Positions 1 through 10,549 of a DNA stretch of 64,000 nt are shown in pieces. The notes below the pieces were generated by a model, which searched no databases, was not told where the DNA came from, and was given only the letters and a program-made list of their open reading frames with translations. Numbering within the stretch: position 1 is the first letter of the stretch; the number at the start of each line of letters is the position of its first letter. The stretch is from Nemophila menziesii (taxonomy: Eukaryota > Streptophyta > Magnoliopsida > Boraginales > Hydrophyllaceae): NCBI GenBank assembly GCA_029959085.1, contig JARWIR010000016.1, positions 7,423,441-7,487,440 on the forward strand, in the 5' to 3' direction. Made by a program: the position numbers and the translations under genes.

Positions 1-945
1 AAGGAAAAGGAACAAGACAAAAATTAAACTTAATCCAAAACCCTATCTTCATCAAATACCAATTGCAAAGAACTATGGAGAAAAATCTGGAATATGAAAA
101 CAACCCCAAAAGTCAAAAACTTTATTTGGAAAGTAATAAATAATTCGATACTAATTGAAGAAAACCTTTATAACAAACACATAACTAAAGAACGTACATG
201 TAAAATTTGTAATTCTGGAGACAAAACTATTGAACATCTTTTATTCAACTGCCCTTGGTCAAAAGGCACATGGTTCATGTTCCTATTTATTTTAGAAACT
301 AGTAACTCGTCAACAAGTAGAATTAATAATTAGCTAAATAACCTAATAAATGAACTAGAATTAATATATAAAAAAGAGGATAGAATGCTATAATTAGTAT
401 GCTACATTATTTGACAAATTTGAAAGAAAGAAATAACTACATTTATAATAACATTGAATGTAACCCCCAAAAGACAAACAAAATAGTTTAGAATAATTGA
501 AAAGAGTATGATTAAACATAAAATCACAAGGAAGGGGAAGGTTAATGGCGCAGTGGAGGAAAAGATGTGGCCGTTCTCTTGGGCATGAGATATATGCAGC
601 AGATCTCAATTTACAGAGTTGTTCATTCTACTATGACAACCTTGAAGTAACTCAGGGTATTTATAAATCAAAAGGAATCAAATAGAGAACCTGTCCAATG
701 AATTCTGAAGCTCAAAAATGGATGATGAAATTCCATGAGTGGAAAGTCATACATATTAAGAGAGAACTTAATGGTTGGGCTGACAAACTCGCGAAATTTG
801 TCAAGCTGAATATCGATTTCTCAGAGTGTCCGTGTGGAGCGGTCGTCGATTTCTTTAATAGTCTCTCTTTTCTTTGTAGGACTAGTGATATTGGATAAAC
901 TATCTTTTTGTACTCTTTCTTGACAAAAAATAAAATAAAATTGAA
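1..945 (+). mobile_element. LINE 3' fragment (zinc-finger RVT and RNase H region), left edge cut by window
   Basis: Degenerate 3' part of an L1-type non-LTR retrotransposon. Residues around 94-300 read as the zf-RVT region, with a Cys-x2-Cys...His-x-Leu-Leu-x-x-Cys pattern in the phrase TCKICNSGDKTIEHLLFNCP. Positions 698-870 encode the tail of an RNase H domain, including the EWKVIHIKRELNGWADKLAK motif. Several stops and frameshifts interrupt it, so it is not functional. It ends in an A-rich tail at about 920-945. The same fragment, less truncated, starts unit B at about 12,591-14,577, so it predates the segmental duplication. Confidence 0.8.
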
Positions 946-974
946 AAAAGTATGAAAAAGCTAATAAAGAATTA

Positions 975-1645
975 GAAAACAACACTATAGGAAAGGACGA
1001 AAACAAAGATAATAATAAACAATATATGAGAACTACTCAAAAACTAAAAAAAAAAGAACTAGCCAAAATGAAAGAGGAAAATGGACCCCACCCCCAAAAA
1101 TTATTATAAAATAAATACTGATGCAAGTTTTTCAGATTTGAGCTACTATAGCTTAAGTAATAAGAAATGAAAAAGGTATTATGATTTCAGGTTCTACTTC
1201 GAGATAGAATGCAGAGACGGCTCTTGAAACTGAAGTTTTGGGGGTACTTAAGGCAACATAATTGGCAGGTGACTACCCGGTAGGAAAGGTGATCATAGAG
1301 AATGATGCTAGTTCTATTATGCTTCCTTTCTCGGCTTGTAGTCATATGTTAATTCTCCTTCTATTTGAACTTTTTATAACGACATTTATGGGCTAGCAGA
1401 GATCTCTAGACACACTTTTGTACTTATTCGTAGGAGTAAGAATATGGTGGCTGATTGGGTTACTAAACAAAGGTTTTCATACACTTTGTTTGGTAACTGG
1501 TTTATTACCGACCCATTTAGCTTATTTACTTTTGTTGGATAATTCCTTCTGTGAAAGTGGCTGGACCTACCTTGCAACCAATTTATTATCATATAATAAT
1601 TGTTTGAAAAAAAATAAAAACAATAAAATCAACGTCAACTAATAC
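975..1645 (+). mobile_element. Second LINE 3' fragment, RNase H (RVT_3) of a different subfamily
   Basis: Directly after the first LINE tail there is another degenerate RNase H domain. In broken frames one can read an INTDASFS start, an ALETEVLGVLKAT helix, a VIIENDASSI strand and an MVADWVTKQ motif, which are the usual four blocks of the plant reverse-transcriptase-like RNase H domain. It ends in an A-rich tail at about 1605-1630. Unit B carries the counterpart at about 14,590-15,265. The sequence differs from the first fragment, so two LINE 3' ends lie head to tail. Not functional. Confidence 0.6.
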
Positions 1646-1910
1646 AACATTAATATTATTACTTCGTGATCAAATTTTTTTTCATTATTATTAAAAATAT
1701 TTTTCTATAAAATATCATTGTTTTTTATACTATGTTGATTCTTATAAATATTATAATTTTGTGTTTTTAATAAATATTTAGAATACTGAAATATTTTATA
1801 AAGTATATATTAATAATTATATAAAAAACAAATAATATTTTTTAATTTACGTAAAAAACAAGAATGAAAAATCAATGGATAGTTCATCTAGTAGTTGCTC
1901 TGTAAACAAG
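1646..1910. other. AT-rich spacer
   Basis: Very AT-rich sequence with no ORF of note. It aligns with unit B at about 15,270-15,557 with small indels. Nothing else is seen in it. Confidence 0.5.
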
Positions 1911-1913
1911 TAT

Positions 1914-2241
1914 CACTACAAGAAATAGTATCTTTAGCGGCAAAAAATTTAACACTAAAAATCTTAATTTGCCGCTAATAGTCGTTATTTTTCTTCTCTA
2001 TAAGTTTCTCGCTAAAGATACCTTTAGTAGCAAATTATTTGTTTTTGCCTCTATTAACTTTATCTTTAGCGGCAAACATTGCCGCTAAAAATATAATTAG
2101 AGGCCATTTTGGTTTTTAAAAATATCATTAGAGGTCATTTTAATTGTTGCCGCAATAGCTTTCCCGCTAATGTTATCATTAGAGGTCATTTTAATTGTTG
2201 CCGCAATAGCTTCCCCGCTAATGCTACTATTTCTTGTAGTG
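1914..2241. mobile_element. CACTA-type MITE, 328 bp
   Basis: The ends are CACTACAAGAAATAGTA and its inverted copy TACTATTTCTTGTAGTG, the classic terminal inverted repeat of plant CACTA (CMC/EnSpm) transposons. It is flanked by a 3-bp duplication TAT (1911-1913 and 2242-2244). The matching place in unit B, near 15,560, has a single TAT and no insert, so this is a clean empty site and the insertion came after the duplication. Inside are repeated TTTAGCGGCAAA-type motifs and a near-perfect tandem pair containing ATTGTTGCCGCAATAGC. It has no coding capacity. Confidence 0.92.
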
Positions 2242-2303
2242 TATGACAATTTTTTAAAAGACGGAGTATTTGATTCTAAATTTTGAAGCAATGTCTATTA
2301 TAC

Positions 2304-2504
2304 GGGAAATGCTTCCATGCAATAATGCGGCGGCCGTCATTTAAAATATGGTATTTACTTTATTATTTTATGGAATCCTGATAAGCCATAAAATAATAAA
2401 GTAAATACTTAGTAAAGTTTATTGTAATTATAAACCTATAAAATGATAAAGTAAATACCATATTTTAAATGACGGCCGACGCATTATTGCATTGAAGCAT
2501 TTTC
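2304..2504. mobile_element. Fold-back Mutator-like MITE, 201 bp
   Basis: Almost the whole element is two long inverted arms. The left arm starts GGGAAATGCTTC and the right arm, reversed, starts GAAAATGCTTC. Both run on through GCAATAATGCG and a TAAATACCATATTTTAAATGACGG-like stretch. A 9-bp duplication CTATTATAC flanks it (2295-2303, 2505-2513), as expected of Mutator-like elements. Unit B has the uninterrupted site near 15,612. It has no coding capacity. Confidence 0.85.
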
Positions 2505-2807
2505 CTATTATACCTCTTAGTATTTCACAATAGTTGACATTGACATCAATCAAAGTACAATTTTTATTTAAAACACCTCCAAACACAAACTTCATACACC
2601 AATTAATTAAGATAGATCGAACATATTACAACAAGAATACAAAATAAAATAACACTGACCAGAAACCACAAGCCATAAACCAACATCAATAAAATAAAGA
2701 ACAAACATACTAGTTTCAACCACCTTGTATATAGACAACTTTCAGGATATGTATCAAGCTTTTGTTGAAACTTTTTCTTATTATTCTTGATTACCAAGAG
2801 CTAATTA

Positions 2808-5436
2808 TTAACTCATGAAAGGGCACCCTGAAACCTTCTTGCTTCCGCTTCCTTCTGCATCTGGAATCTGTTCTCCCTTTGTAAGACCCGCAAGTAGCTC
2901 TCCACGGTCATAGAAGAACTGCGCTGACACTATTCTGTCCACGTCATCCATCTGTTCGATAAGGACAACATAAGTTTTATCAGAATGTAATGTGAAAATG
3001 TTTTCGAGAGTTTCAAAGGAAAAATAATATGTTACGTACCTCAAATATTGCAAGTCCATAAAATTCAACTCTTTCACCTGTAGGCTGATAATTATAGTAA
3101 GGTCCTTCCATGTAACCCCAATGTCTGAATTTGAACACAATATTTGGTTTGTCTGAGTAAACTTGGAGGACTTCAATAGCAAATCCTCTTGGAAGTGTTG
3201 TTGTGAAAACCTTTTGAGACGACTCAGCTGTTTCTTTTGTAGGATCATAAATCTGCATTTCTTTGGGCAATGAAGTTTGTAAGAATACATTGTAGCTTCC
3301 TCCAATTGTTGCTATTTCCTCCAAATTTTGAGCTGGCCTTCCATTTATGCTTATGGTAAACTTCTCTGGGTCAACTGTTCTGATTTCAGTAGGGATAGAC
3401 TTGTGGACCAATTCCATTTCATATGTTTTTAAAAGTCTTTGCACTCTTTCTTCAATTGATCCAACAGGCCATACCTGTCACATGTAAATTAAGCACATAT
3501 AGTGATTAGTAATGTAACATGTCAGGGGATGGATCAAGAACTTTTTTCTTACTAGCTATAGCGATTGAAAATCATACATATTATATTTTTCGCTAATCGG
3601 TACTAAAGAATACCCATATATTTAATAAAGTATTGATTTAATGTCCATTATCTTTATTCTCTCTTGCTGAAGGGAATGATGTATAACATGTTGGAAAACT
3701 TGAAAAGTCAAAAGTGAAAATATTGGACCAATTTGTTTCTCCCACATCGGAAGTGGGAAAGGAGAATTATCTCCTTTTATAAGGTCTAATTTTAACTATG
3801 TCCAAATGGCCAACAACCATGCACATAGCAAAGCAATGGAATAACCCACGCGCGCACCACCACCCGACCCGGCCCGGCACCGGCGACAGTTTGGGGAGTT
3901 TGGGGAGTCAAAAAATGAAAAATGAAATGGATTTTGTACACACTCTTATAGTGTGGAAGGTTGACTACTCAACTTAAAACGTAGAGACAAACTCCACGAA
4001 TCTCGCACACGTTAAGGTGAAAGAATATCAAGTCAAACACGTGGGTCAACTAAGCTGTTACAGAAAATCCAATCAAATAAAACGTGGGGGTTACAAGACT
4101 CAAAAACGTCAACCCAATTAAGCCAATTTCGGGAGGAAATCATGGGCTTTAAGCCAATTTCGGGAGGAAATCATGGGCTTTAATGAGGGAGGACCTTTCT
4201 AAAAGGCTTGGGTCCTCCTTTCCACTCCCCTATATGGAAGGTTGACTACTCAACTTAAAACGTGGAGTTTCACTCAACTTAAAACGTAGAGACAAACTCC
4301 ACGAATCTCGCACACGTTAAGGTGAAAGAATATCAAGTCAAACACGTGGGTCAACTAAGCTGTTACAGAAAATCCAATCAAATAAAACGTGGGGGTTACA
4401 AGACTCAAAAACGTCAACCCAATTAAGCCAATTTCGGGAGGAAATCATGGGCTTTAAGCCAATTTCGGGAGGAAATCATGGGCTTTAATGAGGGAGGACC
4501 TTTCTAAAAGGCTTGGGTCCTCCTTTCCACTCCCCTATATGGAAGGTTGACTACTCAACTTAAAACGTAGAGACAAACTCCACGAATCTCGCACACGTTA
4601 AGGTGAAAGAATATCAAGTCAAACACGTGGGTCAACTAAGCTGTTACAGAAAATCCAATCAAATAAAACGTGGGGGTTACAAGACTCAAAAACGTCAACC
4701 CAATTAAGCCAATTTCGGGAGGAAATCATGGGCTTTAAGCCAATTTCGGGAGGAAATCATGGGCTTTAATGAGGGAGGACGTTTCTAAAAGGCTTGGGTC
4801 CTCCTTTCCACTCCCCTATATAAAGAGCTCTCACTACACTCTTAGAAGACTACGAAAATACACAAAGGAAACACTCTCTGCCTCACCACTTACTCTCTAT
4901 ATTTTCCTAAACGTAGCTTTAGTTCTGTTAGAGATACCGGTCACTCCGGAATATCTTTTTAACAACAATAGTTTGACGGTGACTTTGTTTTCCTTTATTA
5001 TCGTGTAAGTGTATTTTCTATTTCCGTGTATTGTTATTGGAATTTCCGTGTATTGTTATTTCAATTTCCGTGTAAACGTTATTTCAATTTCCGTGTAATT
5101 GTTATTTCGTTTTTTCCGTGTAAGAGTTTGTTTTCACTTAAACTCGGTTTTATTTTCATTACTTTTCTTTTCGGGAAACCATTTCTTTTGTACAACTGGT
5201 GGTTATTAACATAACATAATATATGATGGAGCAATGAGTAAGAGTATGAAAAGTTGTAGAGAGAGAGAGTTGAGTGATAGCATAAATTACACATGTAGGA
5301 TAATACATACATTTGTTCGGCCTTCTTCAAAGAGCTTGTTTACAACATCATAGTTAGGAGGTGCACCGAATCTCCAAGTGGTGTTCTTGATATCTTCTTC
5401 AGTCAAGTAATCCCTGTATGGATCTAGAGATGTCAT
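2808..5436 (-). CDS. Pathogen-related protein, copy A (three exons, 234 aa)
   Basis: Exons on the minus strand are 5436-5311 (42 codons), 3474-3040 (145 codons) and 2951-2808 (47 codons plus TAA). Introns have GT donors (GTATGT, GTACGT) and AG acceptors and are phase 0. The protein starts MTSLDPYRDYLTEEDIKNTT, contains TTWRFGAPPNYDVVNKLFEEG, PRGFAIEVLQVYS and FKFRHWGYMEGP, and ends GCPFMS. This matches the plant pathogen-related protein family known from barley PRp, whose length is also about 235 residues. The family has an NTF2/SnoaL-like fold by general knowledge; its biochemical role is not settled. There is no signal peptide or membrane segment. Intron 1 is 1836 bp because a solo LTR lies in it; intron 2 is 88 bp. 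The gene looks intact. Copy B encodes the same protein. Confidence 0.9.
3689..5211 (+). mobile_element. Solo LTR in intron 1 of gene A
   Basis: A 1523-bp sequence starting TGTTGGAAAAC and ending TTATTAACA (TG...CA termini), with a 5-bp duplication TAACA at 3684-3688 and 5212-5216. Unit B intron 1 is 305 bp and lacks it. Removing the insert and one duplication from the unit A intron gives 308 bp. It has a TATATAAA box at 4817-4824 and no internal domain, so it is a solo LTR left by recombination. The CCCACATCGG motif near 3752 is common in plant Copia-type LTRs. The LTR reads opposite to the host gene. Its U3-like part holds a tandem array (separate entry). Confidence 0.9.
3955..4820 (+). repeat. 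Three tandem units (281, 305 and about 280 bp) inside the solo LTR
   Basis: Units begin GGAAGGTTGACTACTCAACT at 3955, 4236 and 4541. Each includes a G-box (ACACGTGG), two W-box cores (TTGACT, and TTGACC on the other strand), and a doubled 31-bp sub-repeat containing CCAATTTCGGGAGGAAATC. The second unit has an extra 24-bp internal duplication. The array lies just upstream of the LTR TATA box, where enhancer repeats usually sit in LTR U3 regions. Confidence 0.9.
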
Positions 5437-5530
5437 CTTTCAACTCTTGCGTTCAATAACTGGAAGGTATTTTTTAGTATCAATAGCTAGATTGTATTGA
5501 GCCTGAAACTTTAGTATAAATAACTCTTTT

Positions 5531-5538
5531 TATATATA
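5531..5538 (-). promoter_or_regulatory. Probable TATA box of pathogen-related gene A
   Basis: On the minus strand this reads TATATATAAAAAG, about 95 bp upstream of the ATG. The equivalent position is conserved in copy B (18825-18832) and as TATATA in copy C (37044-37049). Confidence 0.55.
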
Positions 5539-5539
5539 G

Positions 5540-6125
5540 ACGAAATCAACCACATGCCAAAATAATACGAATTAGACCATTCAAAAGCAGCCATGCCCAC
5601 CACGAAGTAGATGATAAAATTCCATTCAGGATGTACCCCACCAAACACGTCGATGTGTTCAATTAGAAGTTATCTTTCTACTAGTCAAAGGAAAGAAAAT
5701 TTCACATTTTATTAGTTAGAAATCACAATTGTAGTTGTTCTTTAGAATATTTTTAATAATGACAAAAGGTATATTAAATTAAATCCTATTTGAATCAAAT
5801 GACTTGTTCTTTAGACTTTTTTTGGATATAAAAGAATAAATTACTACAAAAATAAATCAACCTAGTAAGGTCTAGCTTTGCCTTCATGGATTTTATAGAT
5901 GAATTACACGTCCATGGATTAAGGATGAAATCTCTTTACATGATTTATAACATTTTTTATTTATTTATTCAATTCTTAAGAACATGTCTTATCAAAACGA
6001 ACTAAAAATTTTATTGGGACAAAAGTCTAGTAAGGAAAAAAAAACAGTACATATACTTATATGTTTTAAATTTGTCTATTTATAAACCTTCTCAACAAAC
6101 TACTCGTTGAACAAAATCTTGATGA
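5540..6125. other. Upstream region of gene A, shared with unit B
   Basis: Aligns with 18,834-19,400 with scattered differences. The first 150 bp or so also resembles the upstream region of gene C (shared block CATTCAAAAGCAGCCA), so it is probably promoter-proximal. No ORF is seen. Confidence 0.45.
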
Positions 6126-6129
6126 AAAA

Positions 6130-6858
6130 AAAAAACAGGTTATGACCGATGTGATGATTATACTATGGAATTTATGGAAGAAAAGAATGAAATGTTTTTA
6201 TGAAAAAACTAAGTGGAATATTAATAATATTTCAAATAAATCAAAGAAATTAATCTATAGGCTCTTTGGCCCGTGTATGGATTGGAGGAATAGTGCGAAG
6301 AGAAAAAGGATTATAATGATTTAAATGAAAAGACTAATCCAATGATAATGGATGAGACTAAAATTATTTGGATGAGTGATGCATCATTTATTAATAACAA
6401 GGAACCCGCTGCTATTGCGGCTATTGGGGTGGATAAAGATGGAAATGTTGTGAAAAGGGTAAGCATGAGGTGTAAAATCAATATTATTATTGAAGGAGAG
6501 GTGTGGGCCCTTCTTATGACAATGAGATTGAGCAAAGATTTGTTGAGTCAGAGTGTTTCGTTTTACTCTGACAACATTGAATTAGTTCAAGGTATTTTGG
6601 GTATGACCGGGATATATTGGAGTCTTAAACCTATCTTGTCAGAAGTAAGGAAATGGTTAGGTCAAGGTTCATATTGGAACATAGCCCATGTTGATAGGAG
6701 ATATAATTCTACAGCTGATGCGCTTGCAAAGTGTACTAGAAGGAACACAGATCTGTCGGGTTGGAAGAATTTTTCACTTATAGCTTCTAATTTATTTCTA
6801 GTAAATTTGTGTAATACGTATAAATGAATTCCTTGTATTTTCCGGTTGACCAAAAAAA
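6130..6858 (+). mobile_element. 5'-truncated LINE insertion, RNase H domain
   Basis: Open frames at 6142-6324 and 6342-6827 encode the end of an L1-type ORF2. The first reads ILWNLWKKRMKCFYEKT, typical just before the RNase H. The second has SDASF, GEVWALLM, FYSDNIELVQG and the ADALAKCTRRN motif, the four RNase H blocks. One frameshift separates them. It ends in a poly-A run at about 6850-6860. Unit B lacks it, though the precise ends are blurred by poly-A on both sides. It came after the duplication. Confidence 0.85.
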
Positions 6859-6957
6859 AAATCTCCCTCAAGTAAACATATCAATCAATATCTTCAAGTC
6901 GGTATCTAATCTTGATCTTCATGATCTCAAACATTAACTTATGTGATGCAATTCATT

Positions 6958-6962
<5 letters not shown>

Positions 6963-7021
<59 letters not shown>
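6963..7021. repeat. (AT)n microsatellite
   Basis: A pure TA dinucleotide run of about 59 bp. Unit B has only a few repeats at the same place (near 19,540), so it expanded in unit A. Confidence 0.97.
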
Positions 7022-7024
<3 letters not shown>

Positions 7025-7038
7025 TATTTGTCATACAC

Positions 7039-7408
7039 ATTGTTCTAAAAATCGGCCTAGGCGGCGTCTAGGTGCTAGAAGGTACCGTAACTTCTAAAAA
7101 TGGCTCAGGCGGTCCCAGAAGGTTCTAGGCGGGCCTAGGCGGGTTTAGGCGGCGCCTAGGTGGACCCAGGCGGCGCCTAGGCGGTCTGAAGCTAACAAAA
7201 TTAAAAAAAAAATCTATTTTTAATACAAAAAATGTAAAAAAAATTATTTTTTAACACAAAAAATTATACAAATCTATTTTAAAAATTATATAAACCTAAA
7301 AAAGATATTTAAATAAATATCAAAACCGCCTCGCAAGAAAACGCCTAGGCTCCGCCTAGGCGCTCGAAGGTGGTCGAGCGCCTAACGCCTAACGCCTAAC
7401 GCCTTTTA
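7039..7408. mobile_element. GC-rich MITE with CCTAGGCGG repeats
   Basis: A 370-bp insert bounded by GTCATACAC on both sides (7030-7038, 7409-7417); unit B has one copy of that 9-mer and no insert. The ends carry CTAAAAATCGGCCTAGGCG and, reversed, CTAAAAGGCGTTAGGCG, so imperfect inverted repeats are present. The middle is AT-rich; the arms are full of CCTAGGCGGCGCCTAGG palindromes. The 8 to 9-bp duplication fits a hAT or Mutator-like MITE; I cannot decide between them. Confidence 0.75.
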
Positions 7409-7417
7409 GTCATACAC

Positions 7418-9082
7418 CATTGGAACGATACATACTACATAAATACTTGTAAGCCTTATTTTGTTTTTATATTTGTGATGATGTTCCAACAATGATCCCT
7501 TTTACTATTATATAATCATAATTAAGTTGTTTGAGGTATGTTTAGCATGTTCGCATAAGATAGGTGAGAAGAATGCATGCTTGAAGATATATAGTTTAAA
7601 CAATCAATATAATTACTCTTATGGAATAAATCCAATAGATGATTACGATCATAGAATGATCAAGATAACGAATTTAAGTTGATAAGATCTCAATAAACAA
7701 GCTAAAGAAAATCAAGACTCAAGAGAGTTATAAGAACGATTTTGAAAATGTTTAAAGATCAAAACTCAAGAGTTGGAAGAATTAGAGATTGTGAACATTT
7801 GATGATCAAGAATCCAAGAATATTAAGAAATGAGATAAAAAATGAACAAGACTTAAGGAGTTCATTGAAGGTAAAGTTAGAAGATTTCTCAAAATGTCAG
7901 GCTTGATACTAAAGATCACAAAGTATAAACAAGTTTGAGGTTGTTAAATATCAAGACGCAGGCGAATTTGAAATCATAGTGAGGTATGCATCAAGGAAAT
8001 AAAATTGGTAGGTAACATGACCTCAGAGAGCTGGGTCACAACGTAAAGGAATCTCAAGGTAATCAGCTTAGTCTGGGCCTGATGAATAATATAGGGCCCC
8101 TGACAAAATCTTCAGTAGATTTCAAGTTCGACCCTCTAAATATAAAATTGGTCCTTCGATGAGGGCAAGACATCCGAGATGGCATTAGTATCAAAATTAG
8201 GCCCTTGAAATTCTAGGAAAAAATAGGATAACCTAAGATGACCAACTGAAGAAGGCAAAAGAAGAGACGAATTTCATTCCTTCAAAGTAAAGAATGACAT
8301 ACAACCTAAAAATATTTGAGAATGAGGGGTGAGAAGTGATGAAATCCATACCCTTGAAGATTTAAAAGACCAAAGTACCTAAATATATTCGAGAATGAAG
8401 TTGAGAAGATAAGAAGAACAGAGCTCCAAAATGAAAGAATGGGGATAATATAAGTAAACTAGATGGGAGCCAAGAAAGTCAAAGTCCAGACAACCGCTCC
8501 AAAGTGTCGGGTACCCGTTTCACTTATTCGTCATATTTGAAGACTTAACTCCAAGAAGATAGACTATGTAGATGAAAGCGGAGGATACAAGGATGAGAAG
8601 ACCAATACAAGGAGTCAAGATACTAAGGAAACACTCAATATGAGTGGAAACGAGATCAAGAGAAGCCAATGAGTCAAGAAGAGCATTGGAAGTCAAAGCT
8701 TCAGGAAAAAGGATCTGTCAACTTGGAAAATCACAAAAAATAATTGGTAACTAATATTATCATGATTTTCATGTAAAAAGATATATATTAAAGTCTAGAA
8801 CGTGTGGGAAGAAAAGGCGATCAATTTCGAGTTGAGACGAGAAAGTTATGGACATTTTAGCAAACTGATTTGATCAGCCCAAATTTCACAAAGAAATCCA
8901 CATAACACTTTTGACCTATTTTCTTGGTTCATGGCTTAAACCTCCAATTTCCTCGTGTATTTTATTAGTTTTACAGCTTTCTAAAGACACTTCATCATAT
9001 TCTTTTATTAGCTTAGGGAGAAGAGAGAAACTTGGAGAGTAGGGAAAATACCATATTTTGTAAATACTATTCTCTAACTATA
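7418..9082. other. Degenerate LTR-like tract, unit A
   Basis: Sequence shared with unit B (about 19,570-21,250). It begins near a TGTGATGATG motif. Past the nested Mutator-like element it continues with CCTAGTGGAGAATTAATAGG and GAATCCTGGTTAAC motifs that resemble the young LTR at 53,390-53,460. This suggests an old gypsy-type solo LTR, but I could not define its ends. No coding potential. Confidence 0.35.
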
Positions 9083-9091
9083 TTATATTTT

Positions 9092-9278
9092 AAGATTTTT
9101 ACTCAAGGGGTCTTGAAGACACCCCTTAGGTCCTTTCCCAACCCTACTTACCTTCTCTTCTTACTAAAGACCTCTAATAAGATTTGACACTACCAACCAA
9201 ATTCTTTTTTTTACCACTACACCCTTTTTTGCCTATATATACTAATTATTAAACTTAATTTCTAAATCAGATATTAGT

Positions 9279-9350
<72 letters not shown>

Positions 9351-10540
9351 GCACGCTTCGACCTTTTCCATTCTTTTTGTGTTTTGGTCTTTTAACAAGC
9401 TCCGGCCAGCACAGGAGATCCACCGCCGCCTGTCTCTCATTCTGCAGCCTTCACTCCATGGATCTCAGGAACGGATCTTAGATCTTGAAGTGATAGCAAC
9501 CATGGATCTTGAAGTGATAACAACTCCTTGCTCGAATGGAGCTCCTTGCTGGATCTGGCAGCTGCACAATAAAGACGAAGCTGCTGCACAATGAATGGTG
9601 AATGAGATTCGTTGTGAGCCTCCGTTCGCGAAGCTCAGACGATCTTTACTGGTGAAGGAGATCCATTGCAAAGAATGAGCTCAGACGAGCTTTAATGCTT
9701 GAACGAGCTCTCCGTATCATCTTATTTTTTGGGTTATCTGCATAAATAGTCCCTGTGGTGTCTGATATAGGAGTCGTTCAATTGCCGTTGGAAGACTCGT
9801 CAGAGCTGTTGGAGAATTTGAATCTGACACGTTGGATTTGAAGAGCTCGTGAATCAAGTGGCATTCACGTCGGAGAAGAACAACACCGCCGTGGGAAATG
9901 ACTCTGCAACGCCGGATTCGAACAGTTTTGGAGGTTGAATGCTTCTTTGCCGGAGTGTTCTTCATTCCGTTTCATACATGCTCACAGAAGTGAGCTTTAT
10001 TTTTTCTTTTCTATTTTTATCTTTTTGTCTGTTGTAGTAGATCTGGCCAAACCAGATCTAGATTTAGAGGTATCTTTCTTCTTTTTTCTTTTCGAACATT
10101 GATGTATAGTGTAGGGTTCTTTATGTATTTTATTAATTAAATTTCAGCTTGTTATGCTTATTTTTGAATATCTATTGTATTTTTTTCAAGATTTATTGTG
10201 TTTATTTATCAATATTTCGAGATTTTTTGGAGTACTCAGCATTTTTCAATGAGTACTCCATTGTTTTTATTCCGATACTCATCGTTTTAATTCCGATACT
10301 CTATATTTTTTTCGGCGGTGGGTGGTGGCTAGAGGTCGGTGGGTGTTGGTCGGTGGCCGGAGGCCGGAGATGAACAGTGCCAACACTTAACAACCTTTTT
10401 TTTGTCTTTAGTGTTTTTTGTATTATATAAGGGTATTTTGGTATTTGGATATCCTTGTGGCCTCTTTAAAGAAATAAGATTTCCACTAGTTGTTATAGGA
10501 CGAAAATCTAGTCTCCAAGACCCTAATATCTCATTCACCC
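9092..10540 (+). mobile_element. Mutator-like element, family 1, unit A copy
   Basis: The left end AAGATTTTTACTCAAGGGG and the reversed right end GGGTGAATGAGATATTAGGG match the family termini. The flanks TTATATTTT (9083-9091) and TTAAATCTT (10541-10549) are a 9-bp duplication with two changes; in unit B the flanks are TTATATCTT and TCATATCTT, so the original was probably TTATATCTT. Inside, from left to right, are a CTATATATACTA TATA-like box, a long (CT)n run at 9282-9347, a GC-richer gene-like stretch, and GAGTACTC-type repeats next to a GGTGG/CCGG block. No transposase. The insertion predates the segmental duplication. Confidence 0.8.
9282..9347. repeat. (CT)n microsatellite within the Mutator-like element
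   Basis: A perfect CT run of about 66 bp following a TATA-like box, in the position of a pyrimidine-rich leader. The unit B equivalent is longer. Confidence 0.97.
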
Positions 10541-10549
10541 TTAAATCTT

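Noticed and set aside
2808..3305. Long minus-strand frame of 165 codons across the end of gene A
   Set aside because: It is an out-of-frame shadow of exon 2 joined to intron 2 and exon 3; the family motifs lie in the spliced frame instead.
3955..4820. Tandem array first taken for a satellite or centromeric repeat
   Set aside because: Only three units, wholly inside an LTR with TG...CA ends and a 5-bp duplication.
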